Positions 49,515-61,679 of a DNA stretch of 64,000 nucleotides are shown in pieces. Source of the stretch: Diphasiastrum complanatum (Eukaryota; Streptophyta; Lycopodiopsida; Lycopodiales; Lycopodiaceae); contig CM055096.1 in NCBI GenBank assembly GCA_029204225.1, positions 64,719,370-64,783,369 on the forward strand, written 5' to 3'. Every line of letters starts with the position of its first letter. The first letter of the stretch is position 1. Below the pieces are notes generated by a model that was given only the letters and a program-made list of their open reading frames with translations, was not told where the DNA came from and did no database searches. The position numbers were made by a program, and so were the translations under genes.

Positions 49515-49993
49515 CTATGAGTCAACCATGATTTCTAACTTTATTTGTAGATCATCAAGTGTTACAGTACTGACATTTCTATACAATACTTTAATATTAT
49601 CAATCAACAAATCAAAATCCAATAAGAATCGGTTTTCGTCAGGGATAAATTGTCCATGCATTTGTTGAAGTTGATGGTACTCCGCGAACATCCTTAATAA
49701 CCAAAAAATACTACATGTGTGGACCTCATCTCCAAAACAGAATAGTTCCATTACATCTTGAATAAAGTTCACGTGATCCACCCAAATCTGTAACATCTGC
49801 ATTTTATTGAAAAAACATCATAAGTATTGATGTGATCATAATAACAAAAACATACTTTGCATCTATTACATGCTCTAGACACTCTCGTCCACAGCCTACT
49901 TTCAAATTAAGCCTGACACATACGTCGGTGGAGTTCATAGGTTCACACGCATGCATGTAACTGCTCCAAACCACGATATGCACCCAAAACCTG
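49515..49993 (-). pseudogene. Conserved exons downstream of second Helitron relic
   Basis: Two exon-like blocks on the minus strand. 49993-49858 reads FWVHIVVWSSYMHACEPMNS and GCGRECLEHVIDAK, ending at a GTATGTTT donor. 49802-49515 follows an AAAATGCAG acceptor and reads VNFIQDVMELFCFGDEVHTC, SIFWLLRMFAEY and ENRFLLDFDLL. The second block is clearly homologous to 35172-35480, also downstream of a Helitron helicase. I do not know its function. Confidence 0.6.
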
Positions 49994-50179
49994 CAAACAA
50001 CCACAAGTGTTTAAATAACGCAATTCCTCTATAGTTATCGTGCTTACTCAATATTCAGCTCACTCTAAATTACGATGTTGAGTTGAAGATGGCATGCATT
50101 GTATCACATGTCACTCACATTATTATAACACTTCGGAGTGCACGATATTGGTGTGTATCTTGATACTTGGCAATTGGTA

Positions 50180-50756
50180 GCAAGTTCACCAACATCCTTC
50201 ACCAATGCTCATATGCAAGATGCCTTACTCACTCTCGATAGTGCAACGTATAGTTGTCCATGACTAAAAACTGGACGTGGCAAAAAGAGTCCAATCACTT
50301 CCATCGTTTGCCTTGGGCCTTGTTGATGGTCATTGCAAAGACAGCTCGTATAGGAGATTGCAACCTCTCAAAATCAAAAGGCATATCAGAGCTTGTAGGA
50401 ATTAGTGGAATACGCGGGATTAAAACTCTTTTACCCACATTCTTTCCACTCACAATCTCTGCCTCAATTATTTGTCGTTACAATCTACATACAATAAGCC
50501 TTGTGCCATTACAAAGACCTTGTTGATAAGCCAATGAGCCCAACAACATAATTATCATGCCAACCTTCAAAATCAACACATGTGGTGGACAGCCACTTGG
50601 TTGTAACATGTTTATGAACCCAACAGGGTAAATATTTGCATTTTGAGTATCCACCACACTGTCTACACTATAATATGTGTGAACATCACTCAAAAATAGC
50701 TCTAAAACGTGATTGTTCACCAAGTCCACAACATGAGTACCATTATTTGTGGTCAA
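50180..50756 (-). pseudogene. Helitron PIF1-like helicase C-terminal fragment
   Basis: The frame 50756-50478 reads LELFLSDVHTYYSVDSVVD, PVGFINMLQPSGCPPHVLIL, KVGMIIMLLGSLAYQQGLCN, homologous to 34.13-34.33 kb. Continuing in other frames: [30 protein letters not shown], and a remnant of the YxALSR end. Walker A and B regions are absent. The fragment ends abruptly at about 50757. Confidence 0.8.
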
Positions 50757-53700
50757 GCAGTATTAATCGGTTTTCTGTGGGAATTTTTTCAAAGCCGATC
50801 TTGACGGAACGAAGGGAGTGGTACAGTCTCAGGCATATACCCAGTTTAGGAATTCGATTCCTCGGTACGATGCTATTTAAACCAATTAATTCTGGAGTAT
50901 TGGTACTCCCAGTAAAAGGAGTTAAATTGTGTTTTTTCGATTTTCTCCTTTTCAAATCGGTGGAATACCGATCAGTGGGTTATTGTGGTTTTGATGATTT
51001 AGGTCATTAAAATTGAACAAACCAAAAGCTTTTGGAATACTTGTTAAATAATTAATGGTGGAAGATTTATAGTATTTGGAGGTAATTCTTTATTCAACAA
51101 TATTATTTTGGTGTGAATACTGTATAGGAAGTACCCGAATCCAAATCTTATTTCCCATTAATTACAGATGATTTTAACGAAGTGATTCTTAAGCCAATAA
51201 GTAAAAAAGACGAACAATCCAATTTTATTGGTAAAATCGAAATAATAGGAACTGATCAAAAGTAAAACTGATTTCATTTCCAGTTAAAATCCTATGGTGG
51301 TTTGTATATTAATATTTCTACCCAGGTATAGGATAGAGATGAAACTGTTTCAAACTTTTTTCCTACAGTAATTCAGTTTTTTACATTTACTAATGTCATT
51401 ACGTCTTCTTGATACCTTAACTGAAAGATTTTCAAAGAATTGAAAATTCTAAGGAGGGAAGAAGAGTGGACATCAGGGGTAGTAAGTGTGATCGGGAAAT
51501 GTATTTCGCAATTAGGATTTTAGCAATCCCAGTAAATAACTGCTTAATACCGGATATTAATTTCCTAGGTAGGATTCATTTAGTTGAATTCATAACTAAT
51601 ATCTTTATGACCATTGAGTTATCCACAACTTTGGATGTCAATTGTGATGTTAGAAATGGAATTTGATATATGGATTACATTGGATCTGTTAGTTGATAGA
51701 AGCTTGTCCCTAGAGTTGATGCTCTTGGATCCAGAGGGATTTGAAGCTTATCATTAACCTATAAGGATTAGAATGTAGTATTGAAACCATGTTAATTCTT
51801 CTATCCAAGTCACATAATCAGATGTGGATTTTGGGTATCCATCTGATAGGCATGCCAGTCATCCAGATAAAAGGAATCTCCAGTATTTGGGAACAAGAGA
51901 TAATATCCTATAGTGATTATAGGACAGCTAGAAGATCAGTGGATCTCTAGAATATCAGATAAGGCGGTTAAGGATTTCTTGGAAGGAAAAGCTGATGGTA
52001 TGGGATATCAGTAATTTTGAAAAGGGAAACTTAGGACTATAAAGATCTGATGATCAATGGTTGTTTAGTACCTAGTCGCGATATGGGAGAAAAGAAAACC
52101 ATTCGATCAAATGTGGAGTATTGTGAGAAATTTTACGTTTAATCTAGATCCCAATGTGGTATCTCATTATTTACAAAATCAAAGGCCCTCAAATCTATTT
52201 CTCGCTTTCTTAATTAATCATTTACTTCTTAGTAATTTCTCAAATATGGACATCAGATTGGTTATATGATTTTTTCCAGCATGAAGTTATTCTTCTGAAA
52301 GACTGTTATGTCATATAAACTACTACTTGTGGGAATAGAACTTGGAATTCAGATAAATTCTAGGGTTTAATGTGTTCTTAAGCCTAGAATATTTCTTTTT
52401 GCATAAATGGATTTCAATAGAATGGTAGTTTCTATCACTCGGGTTGAAAATATTTGAAGGAAAAGTCATGTTTGTAATAGAGTGAATCTTTTTGTGGATG
52501 CACTTATTACTGACTTTTTCATGTGTTTAGATATTTTCATATATCATCTTTCCAGTTAACTTTTATTGAAATTTATAATTTCATTAAAAGGAGGGGTGAA
52601 GTGGTGGGATAAAATTCTATTTGGGAATCTGTAGGTTGCATAGTTTTCGGAAGAGGACCAGTTGTGGTATAGAAATGAAGTTTCATATGAAAGTAATTTC
52701 GGATAGATTCAGAGTAAGATACCTAATTGAAACTTTTCGAATAAGAGGAATTCTCTAGAGATTGTGTGGACAATCTGGAACTAGAACATGTTTGATATTT
52801 GAATCATTATTTATAAGCAGTACAGTGAAAGGTCAAAGGTTACAAATTTCATTTTGATTTGGAATAGAAGTAAGTTTGATCAGGATATCTGTATTTGATC
52901 AACCTAACTTAGTTTTAGTACTAGGATCAGAGAAAGGTTGATTTAGTGGAGGAATTATGTAATTAGAGGTAAGTGGGATTGAAAACTGTTGAGAGTGAAT
53001 GTTATTCGTCTCAAGGATTTTCCTGATATGCTATTTATTCATGAGAAATAGAAAATATTTTGTAGCTGAGTTACAAGATCTCAGTGAGATATGTGAGTAA
53101 CATATGTGGGTTCTGGAGGAATTTACCAAATAAAAAATGTGTTTATGTACTGGATCATAGTGAGATTATTCACATATGTGTACGATTAATCTTGTATGAA
53201 TCTACTGTGTATTCCTGGTTACTAGAGTTATTTGGTTTTATTATAAATGGTTTGGATGAAGATCTAAATGTGGTGTCATACTAGTATAATTAAGATCTGC
53301 ACCTAGACATTTGAGATTTCTAAATCATTGGCAATTAACTTGAGTAGTTGATTACTCTAGGATGAAGCTAATTGGTAAAACAATCAATGTGATGTAATTT
53401 CACCGGAAACTGATGGTTTTGAATTATATTGCTTGTAAGATGCATGATTATTGAATCATCTCGGTTCATCAGTTAAAATTGTGTGCATTGGATATATAGT
53501 ATTCTTGGGATAGAATATTCCTTGGTAAGGAAGAGACTCAGCTATATTAGTTGATTGTATCCCAGAAAGCTCAATTGGATAAAGAATCATAATGAATCCG
53601 AGAATAATAACTGAATTGATATTCAGCAAGACTTTGGATATCTAGATTTGATTCTAGATTAGTAATCTCAAAATTTTTGTAGTTGAAGATGATTGTCATC

Positions 53701-54833
53701 TTGGTTTGCATTCAGCCTTTAATTACCAGTGGTTTCTAGACCTTGAATCTTGCACTTCAGTAAAGAATCATGTTTTGGAAGTATTCCTAAATCCAATATT
53801 TTCTTAATAGAAAGATTTTGGAATGACTCTTACTTTTCCTGAGTTATGTGGACATATACTCCAGTATCCTATAAATGATTAAGTACGGTTTTGGGATTAC
53901 AGAAAATTATGATTGACGAATCATATGAATCTAAATATTTATGATTGACAAATCATAAATAGATACTTAATTATTGTCATAGGACTATAAGGAATTGTAA
54001 TGGTTCTTAAGTGTGATGATTAATTCTTGATCTATTAATTGAGTAAGAATTCATATCAGTGTTTTGAATATCTCTACTCCAGTATCTTATTGAGAGCCTA
54101 TGGATCTCACAAATATTCTCACAAGATAAGTTATCTTATTTGTGGAGAATTTAATTTATCTAATGGATGTTATTCTGCTACAGTATATGGTCTGCAGATG
54201 CTTGAATACAGTTTGTTTGATTGGATCTCCAATTATCATAGGAGACAGACAAGTCTATTAAGAGGACTGAATGTTATTTTCTTGCATTTGGTGTCAGAAA
54301 CATGAGCTTTTAACTCAAAAGAGTATCAAGGATACTCAGAGTTGAGTTTTAATCATTCTATATCTTAATGATTCTCCTAGAGATTCTAGTTGAATGAATT
54401 ATCATATCTTAGAATCGGATTCTAAGGATAGTTGTACTTGGAAGTTTTTTATAAATTGTATGCCAAACTTTGTAGATAATTTTAGACTGTGATTATTATT
54501 TCTTTTCTTTAAGTTTAATCTCCTAAGTTAGGAAATATTTCACTTAGTGGTTCATGTAAGTGTTTTACATGAAGGTGATGTTACTAATTTGTGTTGAGTG
54601 TAACCTAGTTGAGAAATTTATTGCTTAGTGTACTTTTTTCAATTTTGAGTTGTACTCTAGAACAGAGATTAACTATTGGAAATAGGTTTATCTCTGAGTA
54701 CTTGTTTGATATGGAAGTCAGACTAAGAATAAAGATTTCCTTGGTTAATATTATAAGTTAAAGGAACTGTTCTTGTAATTCGTTCCTGTCTTGAGGAGCT
54801 TCTAAGGATAGAAGCAGTTTAAGGAGGGAAGAA
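50757..54833 (+). mobile_element. Very degraded Ty3/gypsy relic
   Basis: No long frame survives in about 4 kb, but the right end has a purine tract AAGGAGGGAAGAA followed by TGTTATGG, the common PPT/LTR junction of chromovirus-type gypsy elements. Just upstream, frames give patches like HLVVHVSVLHEGDV (about 54540-54585) and EVRLRIKISLV (about 54712), which fit the end of integrase and the chromodomain region. Many stops. The rest of the interval is assigned by position only. Confidence 0.35.
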
Positions 54834-55450
54834 TGTTATGGCCATATTTGGTTAAGGATCTGGAATAGTCCTAATATGGTAGACCGGCCCTCCAGTACTC
54901 GAGATTATTGGTCACGCCATGATTTAATTCCATGTCAAGGCCATTTGTGACTAATCACCTTGAGAGGACCCAGACACTCTAATTGAGACATTTGGAGCAT
55001 TGCATGTCTGTGTGACAGATATAGGCAGGAGGACTGCATGAAGAGGTGTGATCTATTTATAGTTGACCTGCATGGGGATTGCATGGTTACATGCACAGGA
55101 CTCTACTCTCTATATGATGAGGTGGGGATTCTCCCGTCGACATAATGGGTTTAGGTTACCAGTTTCTCTCTTCTCCTCTTGCTTCACATGGCATGGCTTG
55201 GGGGCTAGATCCAGGTTTGATCTAGGATTGGTTGGGCGGTTTGGCTCCATAGTCTCTTCTATTGTGTTTTCCTATCCTCATCTTAGGAGCAATCCTATAA
55301 GGGTCTTTACACTTTGCTTCCCATGTTGGTAGCATTTCAGGTTTTGTCGATTACGCTGTAGAACCATTGATGTATCCCCATATGCTCATTTTCAATCAAG
55401 ATCATCCTCATCTTGAATTTTCACATGTGAAAATCATCTTCGTTGAACTT
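54834..55450 (+). repeat. Probable gypsy LTR
   Basis: Begins TGTTATGGCCATATTTGG right after the purine tract. The right end is not defined. The ORF at 55063-55332 lies inside and is not supported as a gene. Confidence 0.4.
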
Positions 55451-55584
55451 GTTTACCAAGCAAATCTTTGAGGTTGATCCTTCCATGATGATTGCTGAAC
55501 AAAGATTATAAATCATATATAAAAACTAGCTTTGAAATATGAATATAAGGTTCTTTGTCTCAAGACTCTTAGTGCATCCAAAAA

Positions 55585-55602
55585 CTGTGAACTCTGATAC
55601 CA
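55585..55602 (-). other. Primer binding site, tRNA-iMet type
   Basis: Minus strand TGGTATCAGAGTTCACAG: the first 11 bases match the complement of the initiator tRNA-Met 3' end used by most copia elements. It lies three bases after an LTR end. Confidence 0.7.
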
Positions 55603-55605
55603 CTA

Positions 55606-55988
55606 TGATGGAACACATGATGAATGTTCACAAGCCGCAACATAATAGAGGTCGTCGTCCCACCAAAGAAAAACAATGATGAAACAATTTTAAAATAGAT
55701 GAAGGATCTTGGATTACTTTAGAGACCAAGAATGTAGAGCACTTCTGATTTGGTTAGATGTCAGAGTAGGTGTAGACAACCATGGAGAATGCGAACAATT
55801 TAGACGTCTAAGACAATCATGCTATTCTCTATTTCTGACAGATAAGTTCTGATAATAGAGAGAAAGAGTGAGAAGCATTTAAACATTCAACATGAATACA
55901 ACTGATATGAAAAATAGTGCTTCTGTATAAAAGGGTGTTGTAGTAAAAACAATATCAGATCATAAAACAATCTCGCCGATAAGCATCA
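55606..55988 (-). repeat. Copia-type 5' LTR next to PBS
   Basis: 383 bases bounded by TGATG and CATCA, with the PBS directly on its minus-strand 3' side. The element body that should follow (below 55.58 kb) is missing, apart from about 120 bases of leader. A TATAAAAGG on the plus strand at about 55926 is on the wrong strand for this orientation. Confidence 0.6.
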
Positions 55989-56021
55989 GATCAAAACTGA
56001 TTTCTAAATATCACTGCATTT

Positions 56022-57254
56022 ATGTACTTGAAGGAACATTGCAAATACGATTATTTTCAAGGCTCAATGTTTCCAGGTCAACTTCATGACAAAAATGATA
56101 GGTGCTATGTATTTAAAATGTCAACCACAGGACTTGCTTCTGGTGTCAATCTTGTTAGGAGAATGCAGCCTGGTGGTGACTTGAAGAAGGCTTGGTGTTG
56201 TTTTGATCATGTGTATCATGTGCAAGAATGGGTGACCATGGCATGTCACGTGTATATGACACAAGGTAATATTTCATGCAAGCACATGATATGGATTTCC
56301 ATGAATGGCATTTACGAAAAGCTAAAATAAACAATCTTTGTATTTTTCTTTGCAGAGTACAAGCGATGCAAACGATTGCTATATGTGAAATGAAAGTCCA
56401 AGATGTTCAGGCTCAAATTTTATTTTAGAAACTATTGAACTATGTCATGGCTAGCCATTGGGATAAAACAGTTACGTTCATAGGATTCATGGATGATGAG
56501 GCTCAGGCCAATTGGTTGGCAATACATACTATTTATGAAAAAGATTTGAATACTCCATTAGTTGGAAAAGAACGTTCTTGCTTGTTTCACTTCATGGATA
56601 ATGTAAGAATGAACACAGAGAAATATATCAAGTTTGATTCTAGAGAAGAACATCTTGCATTGCGTGTGCAATGTAGAAATGCAATAAGCAAATGTGATGC
56701 AGATGATGTCTTCAAGAAAATAAGGGCTTGGTGGAAAGTAGGACATTCTTATAAAAATAGGTACAAAGAGTTGGAGAGCTGGATAACTTGGTGGAAAAAT
56801 AGAACACACCGATGGGACGAATTTGTTTGTGAGGTATGCCTTTTAGTGTACATATGAATAGAGAGTTGTGTGGTTGCTTGGTTCTAGCTAACTAAATATG
56901 TTTTTACAGATGATAGATGATGTGGATGAAGCATTCATGCCCACAACCAATTTGGCTGAAGTTGTCCACAATGTATGGAGGAGGGTGTATGGCCAAAGCA
57001 CAAAGGTAACACTTTATGAGGCAACTGTGGGTGATATGGCCAATTCCATACTTCAAAGTGCAAGAAAAAAATCTTTTCTTGCAAGACATTTCATTCGAAA
57101 AGGTCAAAATTTACAGGATCTACTATCACATGTACGTGCAGGACGTCGTGAATCTATTGTTGGTGCCTCATTTTCAGAATCTGTTAATAATTTTGTTGAG
57201 ACTATAGACCTTACTTCTGAATGTGTCACTTCTGGAAGAATATCAGTTCTCTAA
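56022..57254 (+). pseudogene. Spliced transposase-like gene, three exons, one nonsense codon
   Basis: Exons 56022-56265, 56358-56833 and 56910-57254 are joined by two GT-AG introns (56266-56357 and 56834-56909) that keep frame throughout, giving 355 codons including the stop. The only break is a TAG at 56426-56428, in ILF*KLLNYV, where a Trp would fit. Landmarks are CFDHVYHVQEWVTMACHVY, MQTIAICEMKVQDVQAQ, FIGFMDDEAQANWLAI, RSCLFHFMDNV, and TNLAEVVHNVWRRVYGQSTK near the C-terminus. I associate this combination with uncharacterised, probably MULE-type transposase-derived proteins of mosses and ferns; that is from memory and uncertain. The N-terminal part of such proteins is missing: a TGA lies in frame just upstream of the first ATG. 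Confidence 0.5.
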
Positions 57255-57329
57255 GAAGAAACTTCACCTAAACCTTTACCAGAGTCACAGTCAGTCCACC
57301 TTATTATTTTTGGTAATTAGTAAGTTGGC

Positions 57330-58857
57330 CAAGGTTAATTGTTATACTGTCAGATCTATCTATTGTAAAAAAGACAAAGGTTATGTCAGAAACAACCAAT
57401 TAAGTGGTTTTTTAACCCAAAGCAGTAGAAAGAACCCTCGCCTTCCTCGGTATTATTTTTGAGTTTTGATATGTCAGATCTATCTACTGTCAAATTTATG
57501 AAAGATTATGTTATAATTGATTTTGAAAAAAAATTATTTCTAGAGTGTCGATCGCTTGAACAAGATCTTTTTCCCAAATTAGAATCTGATTATCAACAAG
57601 CGAAATTTTTTTATAGATCATATCAAGAGATAGAATCTTTATTGAAAAATCTAGATTCAATCCCATTGTTCTGAAGTAATTCGTAAGAATGGTAGATTTA
57701 GATTCAGAGCCTGAAGTTTAGGTACCCCCACGTCCTATTATTAGAAGACCTTCTCATTTGGAGTTGCCAAGGTACAATGGATTGTCTGATCCAGTTAGAT
57801 GTCTCAAAATATCTACTGAATCATGCAAAGTCTATGGTGAAGTTAATCCAGAGGATAAACTTAAATTATTTCCTATGTCCTTAACTGTTGCGACTCAAGA
57901 TTGGTTTTACAATCAAGACTTGATAGAACGTTTAGATTGGAAAGCTATCAATTTATCGCATTCTACTAGGATGGCCATGGTTACGAGTTGCACAAGTAGT
58001 TCATAACTGGGGAACATGAAAGATCAGATTTGAAAATCGTGAACGAGCAGTCAAGGTTGATCCATTGACATGGACAATCAAGCCAATAGTTCAAAAAGCA
58101 GATGATGATTCATCAACAATGGATCATACTTGTGATCAAGCAGACAAAGCTTTGGGAGTTCATTACGACTCTCAATCAGATAATGTTAACATGAATTAAG
58201 CTCTTGTAACTGTGGACTGTACAGAAGGCTATCTGTGTCGATGGGACGATAAGTCAGAGCTGAGTGATCTTCCTATGGCTGGTTGTACTCTTGATACACC
58301 AATTACATTTCTAGTCAATATGATGAACGTGGCATGGATATCAATCGACCCAATTCCAGATCCTATCAAGGAACAACTTATTCATGTTGGTGAGCAAATT
58401 TTAAATCATATGGATCCTATGAGGTTTGGAGTACGCAATATTCCTGATGAACCACCAATATAATCACCGAAAGTAGTTATATTGAAGGAAGGGAAGGATA
58501 CAGGACCAGTGACGAAAAAGAAAGCTAAACAACATTATAACACGGTCTTGAAGTGGAAAAACCCTCAAAATGAGGCAGTTTCGACGATTCATCCAAAAAT
58601 TAATGCTCATTGGAACATACCACCTTTATTCAAAGTTCTAGGAAGTCTTCACCTTCTCGTAGACTTCTGCCAATAAATCTAAATGCAAAACAAACACTAA
58701 TCCCTTTGAGCAAGAGAAAAAAGATGTTCATCAATACATGCCAGATCATTTCAAACGTTATACTCTTGATGACGTTGTGATTATGCTATCAAAAGCTCAT
58801 TGTGAACCTAAAGACCAAGTGTTAGAAGCACAAGAGGTTATAGTGAGCACAAAATGA
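57330..58857 (+). mobile_element. Gypsy family 1, copy 3: leader-gag-protease deletion derivative
   Basis: Leader-like sequence (57.33-57.69 kb, ending like the copy 1 leader) precedes a gag start (about 57756: LPRYNGLSDPVRCLKISTES, TQDWFYNQDL). At about 57965-57980 it jumps directly into protease (PWLRVAQVVHNWG), removing most of gag and the DSG half of protease. The linker follows: PLTWTIKPIVQKADDDSST, TLDTPITFLVNMMNVAWISI, and NHMDPMRFGVRN. It ends near 58857, before RT. Several stops. It is closest to copy 1, at about three-quarters of residues by eye. Confidence 0.8.
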
Positions 58858-59734
58858 GATCAATCATTATCAGAGCTATGACTAGAAATCACAACTTTTG
58901 CCATTTTACAGTCACACATGTAGGGAGACAATGTAGAACTTGAGTTCAAATTAGAAGTGCCATGCAAAGTGAATGACCAAAGCCATATATTTATCGATAA
59001 GGAAAATTTAGCATAGTTTCCAAAATGCATCTTGGTTTACAAGGGGGTTTGAACCTAGGACCAAAAAAACTTCGGATGCCAAGCTAACCAACAAAGCCAA
59101 TCCTTGTTAGATAGCATAGTTTCCAGAATGATAAAATTCTTTTTTAAAACTCTCATTTAAATATGTGGCACTTTATATCAAAGTACGAAATGAAATAATG
59201 TGCTTTGAAATATCACAATAAGCTTTGATGTATAGTTGTACCCTAAAAAATCATTTGATTTGTTAGAAATGAAAAAAAGATTTCATTTCAAAATTCACTA
59301 TCATGAAATATTATGAGAAACTTTGCTTATCCATTCACATCATTGTCAAATAAATATACGAAGATTGCAATCTAGAAGGCTTAAAAAATAAGCAAACCTC
59401 ATTGCAATGCTCAAACTCACCTCAAAGTGACATCTTAGCTTTTCGCAAATCTTTATATTAGTTTATCGATATCACAACAAAGCTAAAAAGCTTTAATGTA
59501 CATGTGTACATCCAAGAATCATTCAAATGCCGAAACTTGGAAAATTTAACATCACAATTTTGAAGAATTTGAAAATAAATTTTAATTTTTCATGCAAGGT
59601 AGCTGTACAAAGCTAACAAGGTGATCAATCCATTTGACATCACGAGAAGTTTTGTATTTCGTAAAGCAATTAAATTGCTAAAAAAATAAATAAATAAAAA
59701 CAAAGCTTGCTCTAAAACAAATTAATTTAAAAGA
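58858..59734. other. No gene seen apart from a SINE-like segment
   Basis: AT-rich sequence without a coding domain. See the tRNA-like segment at 59040-59110. Confidence 0.4.
59040..59110 (-). repeat. tRNA-derived SINE head
   Basis: Minus strand: A box TGGCTTTGTTGGTTAG (59099-59084) and B box GGTTCAAACCC (59055-59045). Their starts are 44 bases apart, the same as in a tRNA (positions 8 and 52). The arm pairing looks degenerate, so a SINE head is more likely than a functional tRNA. The 3' end of the element is not defined. Confidence 0.5.
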
Positions 59735-60314
59735 AAAATCAATTAAATTTAATGCTAAGGTGAGTTTTTAGCAAATATTCATAATAAATCTTAACAAATG
59801 CTTATAATTAATTGTCCTTACCCCCAACAAAGCTAATAATTAAATAATTAATATAGGAAAGCTTTTATGATAACAAATTACAAAAGAGAGAGAGAGAGAG
59901 AGAGAGGGGAGGGGAGGGGAGGGGAGGCATTGCATGTTGCCAGCACGGTGGCCCTTTGGCCCCGGTGCCCTCCGATCCATTTGTTTTTTTTTTTTTTAAA
60001 ACTGGCTGCCAGGATGCCACGTGTCCAGGCATCCAGTTTTTACCCCATAAGCGATTTTGCAAGAGAACTGGGAGAGAATATATTGAGAAACCCTCCCAAT
60101 GTCTTCCATGTGTGTGTGCACACTTATGGTTTTTTTTTTTTTTCGTTTTTTTGGGTGCCTGGCGCCAGCTGCCCGGTGCCCACTGGCAGGCTGCTCAGCC
60201 TGGCCACCGGGGGCCACGCGTCAGGCGCTCGGGGGCACCGGGGCCAAACCCAAACCGTGCTCGTAAGCCCCAGCGGGAGGGGAGAGGGGGAAAAAACTAA
60301 GGATCGGCAAGAAA

Positions 60315-60350
<36 letters not shown>

Positions 60351-60420
60351 GAGGAGGAGGTGGGAGGGTTGATCGTTATTAGTGAGACAAATTTCTTTTT
60401 GAATTTGGAGTGAAGATATC
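59735..60420 (+). repeat. LTR-like repeat D, copy in arm B
   Basis: Same order as 48980-48115, opposite orientation: CTTACCCCCAACAAAGC, a GA tract with GGGGA pentamers (59886-59928), CACGTGTCC, TATA, a GC-rich core (60150-60290), a GA tract (60315-60350), then GGTGGGAGGGTTGATCGTTA. Confidence 0.6.
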
Positions 60421-61679
60421 TGTTAAGTTTGATTTCTGTTGGTGGCTAAGTTGTTGGATCTTCTTCGATGTGGCTTTTGGTGACCTTTTGCAAGCATGTA
60501 GTCGTCGATTCGGAGAAAGATTTGAAGAAAATGGTGGTTCGAATATTCGGTGTTTGAGTGATTTTGGTTGCAATAAGGTTCGTTGAGCCTCTTTGCGTGT
60601 AGTGGTTTAATCTATGCTTTCAAGCATGAAATGACAATATTACCTTTGAATTGTTTAGTTTTTGAAAAGTGATCAACCGTGTAAGCATCGATTCGCATGT
60701 TAACGGAAAATATTCATTTGCAAAAATTTGTTCAGATTCTTGAAAGAAAATACTGCTATTCGATAAGCTTAGGATTAATCTGAAGCATAATCTTGAAGTC
60801 GCTAGTAGATGTTCCTCAAGTCATGTAAGGAGATATTTTAGTAAGCCTGCCGTTTGCGGAGTTCGTTTTGGTGGTTGAATAGTCGCAGGTACGTTAAACG
60901 GTGATATCTCTAGGAACTATCTATCGTGCATTTCCTTTGTGCAAGCCCTTGCGCTACGGTGGTCGTAGGGCCAAAGATTAATTGAAAGTCTTTATTCTGT
61001 TTTCGCAGCATAGGAGAAAGCTTGCAGATCTTTCATCTAATGTGTTACAGCTCAAGATTGTATGGTTTGTTTATCGATTCGTAAAGAGTGTCAGTTATTG
61101 ATACTTTAAGCTTAATGCCTTCGTTATGAAAGGTTGTCAGATCTTTTTCTTGTATGTCCTTATTTAGATTGCCAAATTTTTGAAGAAAGATTGCATGCAA
61201 AAGTACGGCAACAGATGTCAAAGATTTAGTAGAACATAGAGCTGAAAGAAAGAAAGAGATATCGAGCCAAAATAAAAATAAGCTTGCTAATACTTACCAC
61301 CCTTTACGGATGAAACTGAAAAGACTTAAATAGTCTTGAATGACATCACATCTCTGCTACTGTGATACACTAATTAACCACTACAGTAATCTGCAACAGT
61401 GTTTTATCATAACTAATCGATATGATATCTTCTCAACAAAAAAGAAAGGTCATATCTTCTCAACAAGAAAGAAAGGTCAAATCATGAACGCCACTCGTCC
61501 ACCTAGACACTGCTATCATGGCAGTCCTCGATACATCCATCTTCTTTGTAAGCACTGCCATATTTGTAGTTTCCAGGAATTGAGTGGATGGAGTGTAGGA
61601 CTGTAGGTCACAATTCTTCAACAAAACCCTCCCCTCAATGTCTAGTCCTTCACTCAAAAACCTGCACCGTTTCCATCTG

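Noticed and set aside
51466-51666. 66-residue ORF that might be protease of the degraded gypsy relic
   Set aside because: No DSG or ILG motif can be seen; similarity is too weak to call.
55063-55332. 89-residue ORF at 55.1 kb
   Set aside because: Lies inside the probable gypsy LTR and has no recognisable domain.
55925-55934. TATAAAAGG box on the plus strand
   Set aside because: Falls in the copia LTR whose PBS shows the opposite orientation, so it is unlikely to be its promoter.
59040-59110. Functional tRNA gene
   Set aside because: A and B boxes are present, but the acceptor and anticodon arms could not be paired by eye; SINE preferred.
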